Positions 22,465-34,252 of a stretch of DNA of 51,257 nt are shown in pieces. The stretch's first letter is position 1. The number at the start of each line of letters is the position of its first letter. The position numbers and the translations under genes were made by a program. A model generated the notes under the pieces. That model saw nothing but the letters and a program-made list of their open reading frames with translations. It was not told the origin of the DNA and ran no database searches. The stretch comes from Coprinopsis marcescibilis (lineage: Eukaryota > Basidiomycota > Agaricomycetes > Agaricales > Psathyrellaceae): contig ML210234.1 in NCBI GenBank assembly GCA_004369085.1, positions 1 to 51,257 on the forward strand. The letters run 5' to 3'.

Positions 22465-23931
22465 ATGGCGCACATTGATACTCCTGAGTATTGGCAGCAA
22501 CATAAGTCGACGTATCTTATAGCGCTATGGTTGGAGGTTCGTCAAAGCTTGTGGGTCTCATCCACCGACTACTAGCTGATGATAGCGATCTGAGATAGGC
22601 ATTGCTCTATGGTGAGTTGTTGGGAATTACTAGTGGAGAACGGACTAACTTTTCGTTACTTCACTTAAAGGGATATATGTTCCTTTGTTCGCAGCAACGC
22701 TTCATATCATGCTGCGAAAGACTACATCTGACCGTTTCGCCTCCCGTGTCTTCCTGGTTGGAGTAACAACTTCGTTCATTCTAATATCCCTCCATAATGG
22801 TAAGCTGATCACATTAATATCATGCAGTCTCCGACGCAATATCATAGGAATCTGCGCGTATCGAATGGACGTCGCGTACTCTCTTGAGACCCGACTTAAC
22901 CCTAAAGAAACAATCAGAATATTTCAAGACTTTAATCGATGGGAACGATCTTCGACAACCATCTTGTCGCCTATAATAAGATGGGTAGGTGAAGCATTGA
23001 TTGTAAGTAGGACAATAACCTTCATACGATGCCATGACTGAGTCTTTAACTACCACAGACCTACCGATGCTACCTCGTTTGGGGACGTATTTACCGAGTG
23101 GCCGTCATCCCTGCCCTCATATCCTTAACTTCGATCGGTGCGCCACCATCATTTGTAGTACCTGTCCCGACCATCATTGACCATCTGGCATCAATCGCTC
23201 CCCTTAGTCGTTACATCCCTAAACCTCAAATGGTTCGCAGATCCAAACTTTCTCAACCCTATCGCCATACGCCACATCCTCGGCGCAGTCTATCCACTCA
23301 ACCTCGCCCACAGCATCATCACTACAGGCCTAATCGCTTACAAAATCCACCAAAGCTACACGCAGACGCGTAGAGCGGGTTTGCACCGGTACGGAAGCAA
23401 CGGCGTGCTCAGCAGTCTCAGTTTGATAGCATTACTCCGGATCGTGGTGGAAAGCGCTGCCGTCTACTGCGTGCATGTCTTCCTATTGACTGTGTTCTAC
23501 TTCGTGGGGTATCACCATGGGAGCGCATTGGTTCAGCATCTGTTAGTACCTGTGACGGGTAAGCTTCCCTTTTTGGTTCACGCTTCTCATTATGAAAATT
23601 GACGAGTGAATCTGCATCGTATGTGAACTTGGAAGGCATTGCATTCGCATTGGTTGCCATTCGTACACACTTAGGCAAGAAAGGCTTGCAGGGGAATGGC
23701 CAGAGAGACCCTTCCAGGATTGCGTCGTCTTTGCATTGGGCAACCGATACCGAAGGAACCGTAACTCAGAGTCTCGAGCCATCGGTTGAACATGAACCGC
23801 ATAGGCTTCGATTCGCGGGCCTCGAGGAGAAGAAAGATGGTCAGGGTATTCACTTCCAGTTTAAACCCCCGACTCCAATGCCAATCGTGCATGTCACAAA
23901 AGAAGTTGAATACCGCATCGAACGAAAGTGA
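22465..23931 (+). CDS. Fungal seven-helix membrane protein, tandem copy 1
   Basis: Seven exons (22465-22536, 22599-22611, 22671-22799, 22848-23002, 23059-23137, 23208-23558, 23636-23931) give 364 residues. Exon 2 is a 13-nt micro-exon encoding the ALLYG turn. Hydrophobic segments alternate with short loops: TYLIALWLEALLYG, VFLVGVTTSFILISL, then a long helix near the WVGEALITYRCYLVWGR boundary and further helices in exon 6. The C-terminal tail of about 95 residues is hydrophilic. The pattern matches an expanded orphan 7TM receptor-like family of Agaricomycetes; ligand and G-protein coupling are unknown. Start MAHIDTPEYWQ is supported by the paralogue (MHIDTPEYWQ). Confidence 0.85.
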
Positions 23932-24509
23932 AAAGATGGTAATGTCGCGATATTGCTATGTATTTTAGTCCAATAATCCTGGCGTCTCGATTAGTGTTTT
24001 AAAGTTTAGGAAGTCTGCTTATGTTATTCCGAATTCCCAATCCTACATAGTCTGAGTAAAAGACAATGTTTCCTTGTGGCACCTTGCCGTCATAAGCTGT
24101 ACACGGGTTTCAACACTTAACCTCACCTCATCTGTCTGAAATCACTGCGATACGCACCTATCTACAGCAATGTCTAGCGACGGGAGCGCTGCGGTATCGA
24201 TCCAAGCCAAAGAGAAGCAGATGGCTATTTATAGTCGAGTGAGATATTCCATCCAACACCACAGATCACTTTGCGCTCACGCGGCTTAAACACGTAACTT
24301 TGAGTTCATACACCCTCTTTAAGCATCTTGAATCAATCAATGACCCTGCATGCGAATATCAGGAAGCTACAAACGTTTTATGTCCTCGTCGTCCCCACGT
24401 CCCTCCCTTTCCCTCTCCAATCCTTAGATATCTTGAGCGCTCGGTTTGAAAGGCTCAGGTTGCGTTGCTGGAGCAATTCCAGCTACCCTAATACTCCGCA
24501 AGGTCCAAG
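23932..24509. other. Intergenic between the tandem 7TM genes
   Basis: An ATG at about 24171 opens 18-20 plausible codons ending at a GTGAGA donor, but no matching downstream exon is seen. Otherwise no coding signal. Confidence 0.35.
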
Positions 24510-26131
24510 ATGCATATAGACACCCCGGAATATTGGCAGAGCCACAAGTCCGTGTATCTCATCGCACTATGGCTGGAGGTACGCCACTCATTTGCTCCAA
24601 CATAACAAGTACCTCACCTCGAAGACTCACAGGCATTGCTCTACGGTATGTCTCAAATCTTCGAGCGAAATAAATTCACTCTCATGCTCATTTACTGTTC
24701 TTGAGCGTAGGGGTATACATCCCACTATTTGGAGCCACGCTTTACATCATGTTGCGGAAAAAGACCTCAGACCGTTTCGCCTCGCGCGTTTTCTTAATTG
24801 GAGTGATAACATCCTTCATCTTAATTTCCCTTCACAATGGTCAGTTCTGATTGCTCGGAAATCCCTATTCCCCGACGCTAACTGGTGAAGTAGGGATCTG
24901 CGCCTATAGACTGGACGTAGCGTATTCCATTGAGACGCGTTTGAACCCGAAAGAAACCATAAACATATTCCAAGATTTTAAACGCTGGGAACGATCTTCT
25001 ACCACTATACTGTCGCCTATGACCGTCTGGGTGGGTGAAGCACTTATCGTGAGTCTCCCTTGTACCTCTGCATCTTCAGCTACATGAGCTCCGGGTTACA
25101 GACCTACCGATGCTACCTCGTATGGGGACGTAGTTACCGCGTTGTCGTCGTCCCAACTTTGGTATCCTTGACTTCAATCGGTACGAAACCACATTAAACC
25201 TGACTCCATCCACAACCCAAACTCACCCATCCAGTCGTAACATCCCTCAACCTCAAATGGTTCGCCGACCCCACGTTCATAAACCCCATCTCCATCAGAC
25301 ACATCCTCGGCGCCGTCTACCCCCTCAACCTCATCCACAGCCTTATCACCACCTCCCTAATCGCCTACAGAATCCACACATGCTACGAACGCACACGCAA
25401 GGCGGGGTTGCACCGATACGGAAGCAGCACTGGTGTGCTCAACAGCCTGAACTTGATAGGCTTACTTCGCATCGTGGTGGAGAGCGCAGCGATTTACTGC
25501 GTGCACATGTTTTTATTGACTGTGTTTTATTTTGTGGGGTATCACCACGGGAGTGCTTTGTTGCAGCACATGTTGGTTCCTGTCACTGGTGAGTGTCGAT
25601 TACTGCTTTAAGAGTTGCTTCATGCTACGTAGGAAAGCGCGAACGCAAGCTGAGGTTGCGTTGAGATACTGTCACATGTGCCGCCAGCCTGGTTTGGCTG
25701 TCCTGTGGTTATCAACAACATGGTGGGCATAATGCCCTATGACTTATTTTCAGTGTCTGAATTGTGTCATGTGCTAGGATTGGTGGCTAATCGAAACTGT
25801 CTTTTTAGGTATCGTATTCGCGTTGGTCGCAATCCGGACGCACATAGAGCAGCGGACGAAGCCTTCGAACGGGTGGGGACATAAAGAGCATAGCATCGCA
25901 TCCTCTCTTCACTGGGCGAAGGATACCGAGACCAGCTGTACGTCCGAGGAGTCGGCAGAGACCAGAAGCTACGAGCACTCCGTGGAGCATGAACGCCACA
26001 GAGTTCGGTTCGAAGGGGCTGACTCTACATCCACCACCGACCGCCTCAGGAACGATATCTTCAGACCCTTGACCCCTATCCCAGTTGTACATGTCACGAA
26101 GGAGGTGCAGTATCGTATCGAGCGGGAGTAA
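24510..26131 (+). CDS. Fungal seven-helix membrane protein, tandem copy 2
   Basis: Seven exons (24510-24578, 24633-24645, 24711-24839, 24894-25048, 25102-25180, 25235-25588, 25809-26131) give 373 residues. Exons 2 to 5 have exactly the lengths of copy 1 (13, 129, 155, 79 nt), which proves tandem gene duplication. Strong identity spans DTPEYWQ, GICAYRLDVAYSIETRLNPK, WERSSTTILSP, LIGLLRIVVESAA, YFVGYHHGSAL and the C-terminal HVTKEVQYRIERE. Intron 6 is 220 nt, against 77 nt in copy 1, so it has gained about 140 nt. The hydrophilic tail has diverged most. Function unknown; receptor-like topology. Confidence 0.86.
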
Positions 26132-26399
26132 ATTAATAAGATATGATCTGGGGTTTGTGGAGTATTAGTGTTCGGAATAGGGCGGATGCACAAGTTGGTC
26201 GGAACGTGTTGATGTTATGTATAATCTCGTACTTGATATATATCAATCCGAAGCTATCTCGACTACTCAAAGGCACTTTACAGCACATAGGCGATGATAC
26301 TAATATCCCAATTCATCCTTCGCATCCCCAAGCTCATCCTTATTCCGTGGCCGTGCGACTCCCGCCTACCCCGTAAACCACTACGAGATCTACGCCCCA
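26132..26399. other. Short convergent intergenic region
   Basis: Converging 3' ends of the 7TM gene and the small orphan gene. Nothing recognised. Confidence 0.4.
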
Positions 26400-26678
26400 C
26401 TACGTCTTAACGATCCCCAAATCCTGATCAAACCCGAAAAACGTGAGCTCCAACACATCATTGGTGCAATCAAGGTACCATCCCCTCCTAAGCCCACTCT
26501 CCTGATCATTAAAAACGACGAAATCCCAGCCGTTTCTGGCCCAGAAGGACTTTTCTGGGTCATGGAAGTCGGCGGGAACGGGGAACCAAGAGTCTGACCC
26601 TTGGTTGTGGCTGTACTTTGATACGAAGGCGCGGATGTGTGGGTATTTGGATTGGTTGCGGATGTTGAAGCCTGGCAT
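26400..26678 (-). CDS. Small orphan protein, 92 residues (paralogue of 5367-5648)
   Basis: A single coding exon from MPGFNIRNQ to GIVKT and a stop. It aligns without large gaps to the 93-residue protein at 5367-5648: IRNQ, HIRAFVSKY, WFPVPADF, ESGLRRGWYL, LELTFFGF. The upstream arrangement is also kept: a TATATAAA box on the minus strand (26865-26873), then a likely 5'UTR intron (26777-26723, GTAAGC ... ACAG), then a short leader. Both paralogues lie near a copy of the initiator tRNA-Met in the same relative orientation. No signal peptide or membrane helix. Function unknown. Confidence 0.75.
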   Translation of the reverse strand: MPGFNIRNQSKYPHIRAFVSKYSHNQGSDSWFPVPADFHDPEKSFWARNGWDFVVFNDQESGLRRGWYLDCTNDVLELTFFGFDQDLGIVKT

Positions 26679-26864
26679 TGTGGTTGCGTATGAGTTGTAC
26701 TACTGGAGGACACTGTTGTTAACTGTAGTGTGATTAGATTAGGGATATGGTGGAGGTCGTGGGTTTGGTTGGCTTACAACTTGGACGTGGATGGCCTCGA
26801 CGTTGATCCTTTGGCCTGAGCAGTGGGAGGGTGGATTTTGGGGCTTGCCAACTAAGAAGTGAGA

Positions 26865-26873
26865 TTTATATAT
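26865..26873 (-). promoter_or_regulatory. TATA box of the second small orphan gene
   Basis: ATATATAAA on the minus strand about 190 bp before the ATG, with a 5'UTR intron between them. This is the same layout as the first copy. Confidence 0.5.
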
Positions 26874-27419
26874 CCGTGGCCGAGTGTTCCATACTTCCAT
26901 AATAGCTGTCCAGTGTCCATTGTCAAATAAATGAAGTCACTTGACTCAGGACTTCTCAATTCCGCACGTACTGGAATCCCGGTAGTTGTAGTTGGCGCTG
27001 TCGACTTCAAGTACATTGCACTGTGATATCAGGACATGACATAGGGGCTATGTGATCTCCGGCATTGGCTGTTCAATAAGTTCAGTGCTCACGGATGCCA
27101 TCCTGAGAACTGGGAAAAGAGATTTGAATACATTACATAACAGGTACCGCATATCTACAGCAGCGTAGTTCTCGTGATAAGAATATCGATTGGAGATGAG
27201 CGACGATCCTAAACGCAGGCGATGTTCTCTGTATTAGGATAGTTCAAGTGTGGACTCAAGTGCGTCAGTTCCAAGGTCTAGTGCTCACGTATAGCTGGAC
27301 GAGGGCGGGGCAGTACGAATCCGGAAGGATAAGAAGTCGTCGTAGAGGGTGAGAAATGTGTTATTGGCTTCCTACTATCGCCAATACTACGAAGTAACCA
27401 GAGTAAATTAACGTTGAAC
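26874..27419. other. Intergenic, no supported gene
   Basis: Nothing recognised between the small orphan gene and the tRNA. Confidence 0.4.
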
Positions 27420-27492
27420 AGCAACATGGCGCAGCCGGTAGCGCGCAGGGCCCATAACCCTGAGGTCACTCGATCGAAACGAGTTGTTGCTA
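27420..27492 (+). tRNA. Initiator tRNA-Met (CAT), second copy
   Basis: Identical over all 73 nt to the minus-strand copy at 2695-2767, with the A1:U72 pair and the ATCGAAA loop typical of initiator tRNA. It is followed at once by T6 (27495-27500), a strong Pol III terminator. Flanks differ from the first copy. It lies 150 bp upstream of the NAT10/Kre33 gene. Confidence 0.93.
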
Positions 27493-27494
27493 TC

Positions 27495-27500
27495 TTTTTT
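27495..27500 (+). terminator. Pol III terminator of the second initiator tRNA
   Basis: Run of six T residues starting three bases after the discriminator base. Confidence 0.75.
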
Positions 27501-27644
27501 CAATCGGCTGAAGCAGCGTGGGAATAATCTTCCCAAAACGCGGCGAGGCGAATTTTTGTTCCTTGAATCAATATCACGACGACGGCTGAGGGTCGTAACT
27601 TTATCTCTTCCTCACCACAACCCGCATCCCAGTGAAAATACGAC

Positions 27645-30600
27645 ATGAGGAAGCAACTCGACCCTCGTATACCGACTCTCATCAGCAATAATGTCAAGCA
27701 GAACCACCGCAGTTTCATAGTACTGGTTGGTGATAAGGGCAGGGATCAGGTATGTCGTCCGGCCTCTTGTCCGTTTTCCAGGCTGAATTCTGTATTTTAG
27801 ATCGTGAATCTGCATTTTCTGCTTTCTCAAGCAAGGATATCAGCCCGACCTTCTGTCCTCTGGTGCTACAAGAAGGAACTAGGCTTTACCACGTTCGTTC
27901 TTGGCCTTTCCTTCAGTTCGACCAGACACTGACATCCCATCTCATTTTACACAGGCACCGGAAAAAACGCGAAGCTAAAATCAAGCGAGAGGTCAAAAAA
28001 GGAATTCGGGAACCTAATGACCAGAATCCTTTTGAGATTTTTGTGACTGTTACCGACATCCGCTATACGTGAGTCGATTCTACTTCGTGCATGTTCGTTT
28101 CAGCTTTAACGAGCTCAGATACTATAAGGAGTCGCAAAAGATCCTTGGAAATACCTATGGAATGCTAGTGCTTCAGGACTTTGAGGCTATTACGCCGAAT
28201 CTGTTGGCTAGGACGATCGAGACGGTTGAAGGAGGTGGACTGGTGGTGCTGTTGCTGAAAACCATGACGAGCTTGAAGCAGCTGTATACGATGACTATGG
28301 TTTGTATTTCTGATTATTTCTGGTTCCATATCCCTCTAATAAACTCATTTCATCAGGACGTACACTCTCGTTACCGAACATCATCGCATGACAGTGTAAC
28401 AGCCCGCTTCAACGAACGATTCATCCTCTCCCTGGGCTCATGCTCAGACTGCCTCTTCCTTGACGACGAACTGAACGTGCTCCCAATTTCTCGGGGCAAA
28501 GACATCCAGCCTCTCGAGGACAACGCCCTACCCTCTTCCTCCGCCGACACCACCGCGCTCAAATCCATCCAAGAAAGCCTCGCAGACACCAAACCTGCCG
28601 GGGACCTCGTCAGACTCACAAAAACAAGCGACCAAGCAAAGGCTCTCCTCACATTCATCGAAGCCATCGCTGAAAAAACCCTCTCCTCCACCGTCACACT
28701 CACCGCATCCCGCGGGCGCGGAAAGTCTGCTGCACTCGGTCTCTCAATCGCAGCCGCGCTCGCACACGGGTACAGCAACATATTCGTCACCTCGCCCTCA
28801 CCCGAGAACCTCAAAACGCTCTTCGACTTTATCTTCAAGGGTCTCGACGCCCTGGGGTACGAGGAGCACCTGGACTACGATATCAGCCAGAGCACGAACC
28901 CCGAGTTTGGGAACGCGATCGTGAGGGTGAACGTGTTCCGGGACCACCGACAGACGGTGCAGTACATCCAGCCCGAGGATGCGCATGTGCTGGGACAGGC
29001 AGAGTTGGTGGTCATCGACGAGGCGGCTGCCATCCCGCTCCCGCTTGTGCGCAAGCTTATCGGGCCTTACCTCGTCTTTATGGCGTCCACGATCAACGGC
29101 TACGAAGGGACAGGCCGCTCTCTCAGCCTCAAGCTCATCCAGCAGCTGCGCGAGAGTACCAGGCCCACGCTATCCAAGGACGCCAATACCGCCGCCGCCG
29201 CCAGCAGCAGCAAGGACGCCACCACCGGCAGCAGCGCACTCGCCAAAGCACCCACCACCAAAAGCCGCACCCTGCGCGAAATCAAGCTCGAGATCCCAAT
29301 CCGGTACGCGCCGCACGACCGCATCGAGAAATGGCTCAACGGGCTGCTCTGTCTCGACGCCACGCTCTCGCCGAGCTCCGCCCTGAGCGGGTGCCCGCAC
29401 CCGTCCCAATGCGAGCTCTACAACGTCTCGCGCGACACGCTGTTCAGCTTCCACCCTGCCTCGGAGGTGTTCCTGCAGCGCATGATGGCGCTCTACGTCG
29501 CGTCGCACTACAAGAACCAGCCGAACGATCTGCAGCTCATGAGCGATGCGCCTGCGCACCAGCTTTTCGTCTTGTTGCCGCCCATCCCCGAGGGTGGTGC
29601 AGGTGCAGGTGGGGAGGGAGCGGGAGAGGGCAGTCATTTGCCGGAACCGTTGGTTGTGATGCAGGTGGCGTTGGAGGGGAATGTGAGTAGGGATGTTATC
29701 ATGGATGGGTTGGGGCGCGGTGTGAGGCCGGGGGGTGATATGATCCCGTGGTTGATCTCGCAGCAGTTCCAGGAGGGCAGGTTTGGGAGGTTGAGTGGGG
29801 CCAGGATCGTGAGGGTCGCTGTGCATCCCGATTACGCCAATGTATGTTCTTTTGCTTTATCTTCCTGTTTTGTTTTGCTCGGTTTGGCTGACGTGGTGCT
29901 ATGCAGATGGGGTACGGCTCGAGAGCGTTGGAAGCCCTCAATGCGTTTTACAGTGGGGAGTATTATAATTTCGACGCGGACCATGAGGTTCCAGAGGCTG
30001 TTTACCCCGGTGTTGGGGATGTTGATATGGATGTGAGTGGTTCTTCGTCCTCTCCTTTGCTATTACGGGGTTTCTGATTATTCCATCCCTCTTTTCCTTG
30101 ACTTTTTGCCTGCGCCTCTACGAATCTATCCTCGTACCTCCTATAACTGCGGCACCCTCCCAACCCTACCAAATCAAACCAACCACACTCGCCTATTACC
30201 ACGTCAACCACAACTCGACAACTGCAGGAAGCAAACCTCCTGACCGAAAAGCCCGCTGTGCGTGCACCGAACGCAATGCCGCCCCTGCTCAAACGGCTCT
30301 CGGAGCTGAAGCCGGATACGCTCGACTATCTTGGTGTTAGCTATGGCATGACCCCTACGTTGCTTCGGTGAGTATTCGTTTGCGGTTTCCAGCGCTCACG
30401 AATGAGTGGATGGCTGATGTACGAAATGAACACAGGTTCTGGAAACGTGCGGGCTATGTACCACTCTACGTGCGCCAGACGGCGAGCGACTTGACGGGCG
30501 AGCATACGTGTGTCATGGTCCGTGGGCTCAACAGCTCGGCCCAAGGGGACCTCGAGTGGTTGAAGGAGTTTGCGAAAGGTACGTTCTTGCCATTGAATGA

Positions 30601-31677
30601 CTAGGGTTTTGGCTTAAACGACTGTCCCAGATTTCCGACGCCGATTCCTCACGTTGCTGTCGTTCAAGTTTAGAGAGTTTGGGAGTGTGACTGCGTTGAG
30701 CGTGCTCGAGGCTGTCAACTCTGGGATTCGCAAAATCGCTGATGGGGATGAAGGTTCGTCCGCTCCTTTTCTCCTGTCATACCACAACCCAACTCACTTT
30801 TGTCGCTTACTCGCACAGCATCCCCCTTGGGTTCGCAAGAACTGTCGTATCTTTTCACGCCGTTCGACCTGAAGCGATTGGAGGCCTATGCGAACAACAG
30901 CCTCGACTATCACGTCGTGCAGGACCTGTTCCCCGCCATCGCCCAGCTGTACTTGACACACCGGCTGGAGGGTGCGGTCGAGGGTCTCTCTGCCGCTGAA
31001 GGCGAGGGCCAGGAGAAATCGTCGTCGGTTCGGTTGACCGCTGTGCAGAGTTCGATCCTCTTGGCATTGGGGTTGCAGAGGAAGAGCATCGAGGACGTCG
31101 AGGTGAGTTCCGTATGCAACTCGAACGCGGATACACGCTGATCAGCCTTATTATTTTTTCTTTTTGTTCGCAGAGGGAACTGCAACTGCCGGTCAACCAA
31201 GCACTCGCATTGCTGGTGAAGATCGTGCGGAAGATCAGCAAGCGGCTGGTCGAAGTGCAAAAGGTCGCCATCTCCGCCACTGTTCCTGATTTGCGGGAGG
31301 GCGGGACGCGGGTGGTGGAGATAGCTGGGGGTGGGAAGGAGGAGTGGAAGGCGAGTGTGAATGCGGGGATTGAGCAGGAGCTGGACGAGGCTGGTGCGGG
31401 GATCCAGAACGAGATGCGCGAGAAGCAGAAGGCGTTGCTGGAGAGCCTCGATCTGAAAAAGTACGCGATCAACGATGCCGCCGTTGATTGGGATGCGGCC
31501 GAGGGGCAAGTACGCACGTTGCAAAAGGGGGATAAAGGCGCGTCGACTATTGTCAGCCTCAAGAGTCGGAGGGAGCGGGAGGAGGTGGCCGTCGTCGGCC
31601 AGAAGCGCAAGGCCGATGCCGGGTCGGCTGATAAGAACAAAAAGACGAGGAGGAGCGTGAAGAAGACAAAGACTTGA
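27645..31677 (+). CDS. KRE33: RNA cytidine acetyltransferase, NAT10/Kre33 family
   Basis: It makes N4-acetylcytidine in 18S rRNA (and in certain tRNAs with an adaptor) and is needed for small-subunit biogenesis in the nucleolus. Eleven exons (27645-27749, 27801-27892, 27955-28068, 28119-28299, 28357-29841, 29907-30032, 30228-30367, 30436-30578, 30631-30753, 30819-31102, 31174-31677) give 1098 residues, close to the yeast length. Seen in order: the TmcA-like N-terminus (NHRSFIVLVGDKGRDQ), Walker A GRGRGKSAALG (K about 287), the DEAA Walker B (about 385), the GNAT region from about 530 with GYGSRALEAL as the acetyl-CoA loop, the C-terminal RNA-binding segment, and a lysine-rich tail. A low-complexity A/S/T insert sits near residue 440. 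The exon-4 boundary gives RYTYYKESQKILGNTYGM. The 3' end was duplicated to 44733-45098. Confidence 0.95.
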
Positions 31678-31939
31678 TCCTTTTCTTCGTCATAGGACTT
31701 GTCTATTAATAGCTGTTGTTTAATCTTAACGTTCTGTTGTTCGTCATTCGGATCAAGCGGAGGGTTCTTGTCAGGAATTTTTGCAGCATTTGTGATGGTA
31801 CTGTGTGGAGAATGGGGTCTGGAGTTGCAATCTTCTACCCATTATCAATAGCTAGCAGTCGGTGAAGGGGTTAGCCAAAAGGCCGTTCAGGTGGGAAAAC
31901 CCTGTTCAAAACTACAAGTTCGACGTGCCATTTCAAACT

Positions 31940-32755
31940 GACGGTTGCACAAGTCACTTGCAGCGCTCACTTGCACCATACAAAAGTCACTTGTGGGAGC
32001 TTTTGTATGGGTAAGTGAGTTTCACAAGTGTCACTTGCCGGCGTACTTTCTGATATGTGATATACTGCGCGCTTTAAGAACCGGAGACCGCTTTGAGAGT
32101 GTTGTGGATGAATGGTGATACTCACTGGGCACAGTGACAGTGCACAGTCGGGGCGTTTTTGGGGTTTAGGTGTTGCGCGCAAGTGAGCACAAGTTTCGCT
32201 CAAAAGGGTCACTTCTGATATAATCCATGGCCAGGAGACGGAATGAGTGCTCATAGGTGCGCTTAACTCAATATATATAGTAAATCACTGGCATTCTGAG
32301 AGAATTTGAGTCTAATCGTAATATCTTGGGATAATGATGTTGAGTATTCTGCGGCATAACCATAGAGTCAAATATGAATCCGGGAGCACTCGCAAGCAAC
32401 TGGCAAGATCCAATTTGTCAAACATTGGTCAAACGCCAAGTCAAACGGAGCAGAAATTTCTCCGTGTATACTGTGTAGACTTAACACCTACATTACCATT
32501 GTTTTGTACACCTATATAGACCAGCATGAAGTAGCTATACTCCCCGAAATTTGTTTCTCACTTATATATGTCATCCCCACACTCAAGAGTCAAAAGTTGC
32601 CATCAAACTGGCGATGCAAGTGAGCGCAAGTGAGCACAAGTTAGATCATAAGTGTGGGAAAAGCTCTCGCAAGCTCCCCATCTTAAATTTGGCTGGGCGC
32701 AAGTGACACAAGTTCGCAAGTTAGCTTGCCACAAGTGACTTGTCCTGCACTCGTC
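31940..32755. mobile_element. Non-autonomous DNA-transposon-like stretch with clustered CAAGTGA motifs
   Basis: More than a dozen copies of CAAGTGA/TCACTTG-type heptamers, in both orientations, cluster at the two ends (31945-32230 and 32610-32745) and are rare in the middle. The outer ends carry an inverted ACAAGTCACTTG. This subterminal repeat layout is typical of hAT-like or other cut-and-paste elements, where the transposase binds them. No transposase is encoded. It fills the gap between the NAT10 3' flank and the Nha1 pseudogene. Exact termini and target duplication were not resolved. Confidence 0.55.
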
Positions 32756-32763
32756 CGCGGATA

Positions 32764-34252
32764 TGGTGGCTGTCGCGTGTCCGGACCACGGGCGACCGAG
32801 ACTGTGCCCCCGTCGGCCAATGCTGGAGGATGGGATGGAGATCTAGAGAGGTTGTGCATGGTGATGGAACAAAGGACCGTGAACGCAACGATTGGCTGTA
32901 TTAGCTCCGCTACCCGGTGTACCTCCTCGTGGTTTTGCGAGTTTTCTTCGGTTTTGTGCGCTTTGTGGAAGATTTCGAGGGCGAGTGTGGAGATGAAGGC
33001 AGTACCTTTAGGTTCCTATTAGATTTTATTGAAGTGTAAAATTGGATCTCACACGACTGAATAACGCCTCTCTGAAATCTTTGACATCCGGAATCCATCG
33101 GTCAAGGGCCATCATGACGGGCAAACGGCGGAAGAGGAGCACGAGGATGGCGATGGCGATGACCCTCCATACTCTCAGCCCCAGTGCCGCGTCCTGGAAC
33201 TTGTTGAATGGCGTCCAAGCTCCGACGAAGATGAAAGCCGCAACGTTGAATAGAAGATCGATCACGGAACTGAAGACACTTCCTTTGGTCTGCCGATGGA
33301 AGAACCCGTCACAGGCAAAGGCGGTACCGCACGCGAAAGCTGCAAATAGGTCGTCTGATCCGAGAAGCGTTGCTACAGTCAAACCTGTCATATCGTTAGG
33401 GGCGCCGCAAAGCGGCGCCAGTCCCCGACTCATTTGTCAGTAAATGAGAAGGGATGCTTACCGGCTCAACCGGCTCGAATTGACTGGTAGAAGTTCAGTG
33501 ACGGATTGCGCGTGTCTTCGAAAGCAAGTGAGAAGGAGGCAATGCAAAGACAGGACAAGCATGGCCTTGATTGTGTTGCAATGTATGTACAAGGGGTGTA
33601 GAATAGAATATGGTACATTTAGTTTTTGGATAGTGGGTCAAAAGGAGATGGAGAGGAACATCATAGTAGTAGTAGTACAGCCCGGAGTGCTAATAGATAA
33701 GCATAAAAATATCAGACTGTTGGGCGGAAATGGGCGATACACGGGAGAGAGAGAGAAAGGCAAGGGTCACGGCAACCGCGCGCGCCCTCAGACATGTCAA
33801 ATTCTCACAGCCGGACGCTCGGCCTCTCAGCCTTTCGGACCGTTCGTACTTTCGGACCGCCGGACCGCCGGACTTTCCATGAATGGAAAGCTCTTGGGAG
33901 CACGGGCCCAGATACAGAAACGGAACCTTATTCGCACGGACCTAACCCTAACCTTGCATGTCGGTTTGCGGTGTAATTTTTACATTTCGATGTAACAAAA
34001 CCCTCCTTCCACTTCGTGGAGTCGGGGAACCCATACCTGAGATAAGCCATAACCTCCACCCATACCTTCGGGAGCTACCAAACCCAGATTTCACTGCCAA
34101 ACCGACCTGTGATAACCCATAGTCGCCAATAACCCATAATTTTGCCGTCCACGGAGGGGTATGGCTTATCACAGGTTCGACTGTACATTGATGGTGAACC
34201 TGGCTAGTGAGACGTATTGGGCGACGTAGGAGTGGCGATCGATGAGGTCATT
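32764..34252 (-). pseudogene. Partial, decayed copy of the Nha1 antiporter split by a mariner-type element
   Basis: Homology to the gene at 7730-10928 runs from the LIDRHSYVAQYV region (34252 downward) to just past the last membrane helices (32764). It covers only part of exons 7 and 8. The GSDDLFAAFACGTAF and WTPFNKFQDAALG blocks are still readable. The copy lacks the FGPIGIG segment through a small deletion near 33035, the former intron is altered, and the N- and C-terminal parts are absent. An 808-bp element at 33376-34183 interrupts it. A second antiporter cannot be produced. Duplication was at DNA level, since remains of the intron can be followed. Confidence 0.82.
33376..34183. mobile_element. 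Tc1/mariner (pogo/Fot1-like) non-autonomous element, 808 bp
   Basis: Terminal inverted repeats CAGTCAAACCTGT (33376-33388) and ACAGGTTCGACTG (34171-34183) match except at one position. The element is bracketed by TA on both sides (33374-33375, 34184-34185). Comparison with the intact Nha1 gene shows that the uninterrupted site had a single TTACA/CTACA core, so the TA is a true target-site duplication. Subterminal units of the form CCTGTGATAACCCATA occur several times near the right end. A 184-codon frame inside has no transposase features. A GC-rich palindrome (ggcgccgcaaagcggcgcc) lies near 33400. Confidence 0.85.

Noticed and set aside
29170..29826. Minus-strand frame of 218 codons inside the NAT10 gene
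   Set aside because: It is antisense to strongly conserved NAT10 coding sequence; the open frame reflects GC-rich third positions on the sense strand.
30855..31640. Minus-strand frame of 261 codons at the end of NAT10
   Set aside because: Same reason: the sense strand encodes the conserved C-terminus, and the antisense product is serine/proline-rich without motifs.
33444..33995. 183-codon frame inside the mariner-type element, as a possible transposase
   Set aside because: No DDE/D residues in plausible spacing, low-complexity composition; the element looks non-autonomous.
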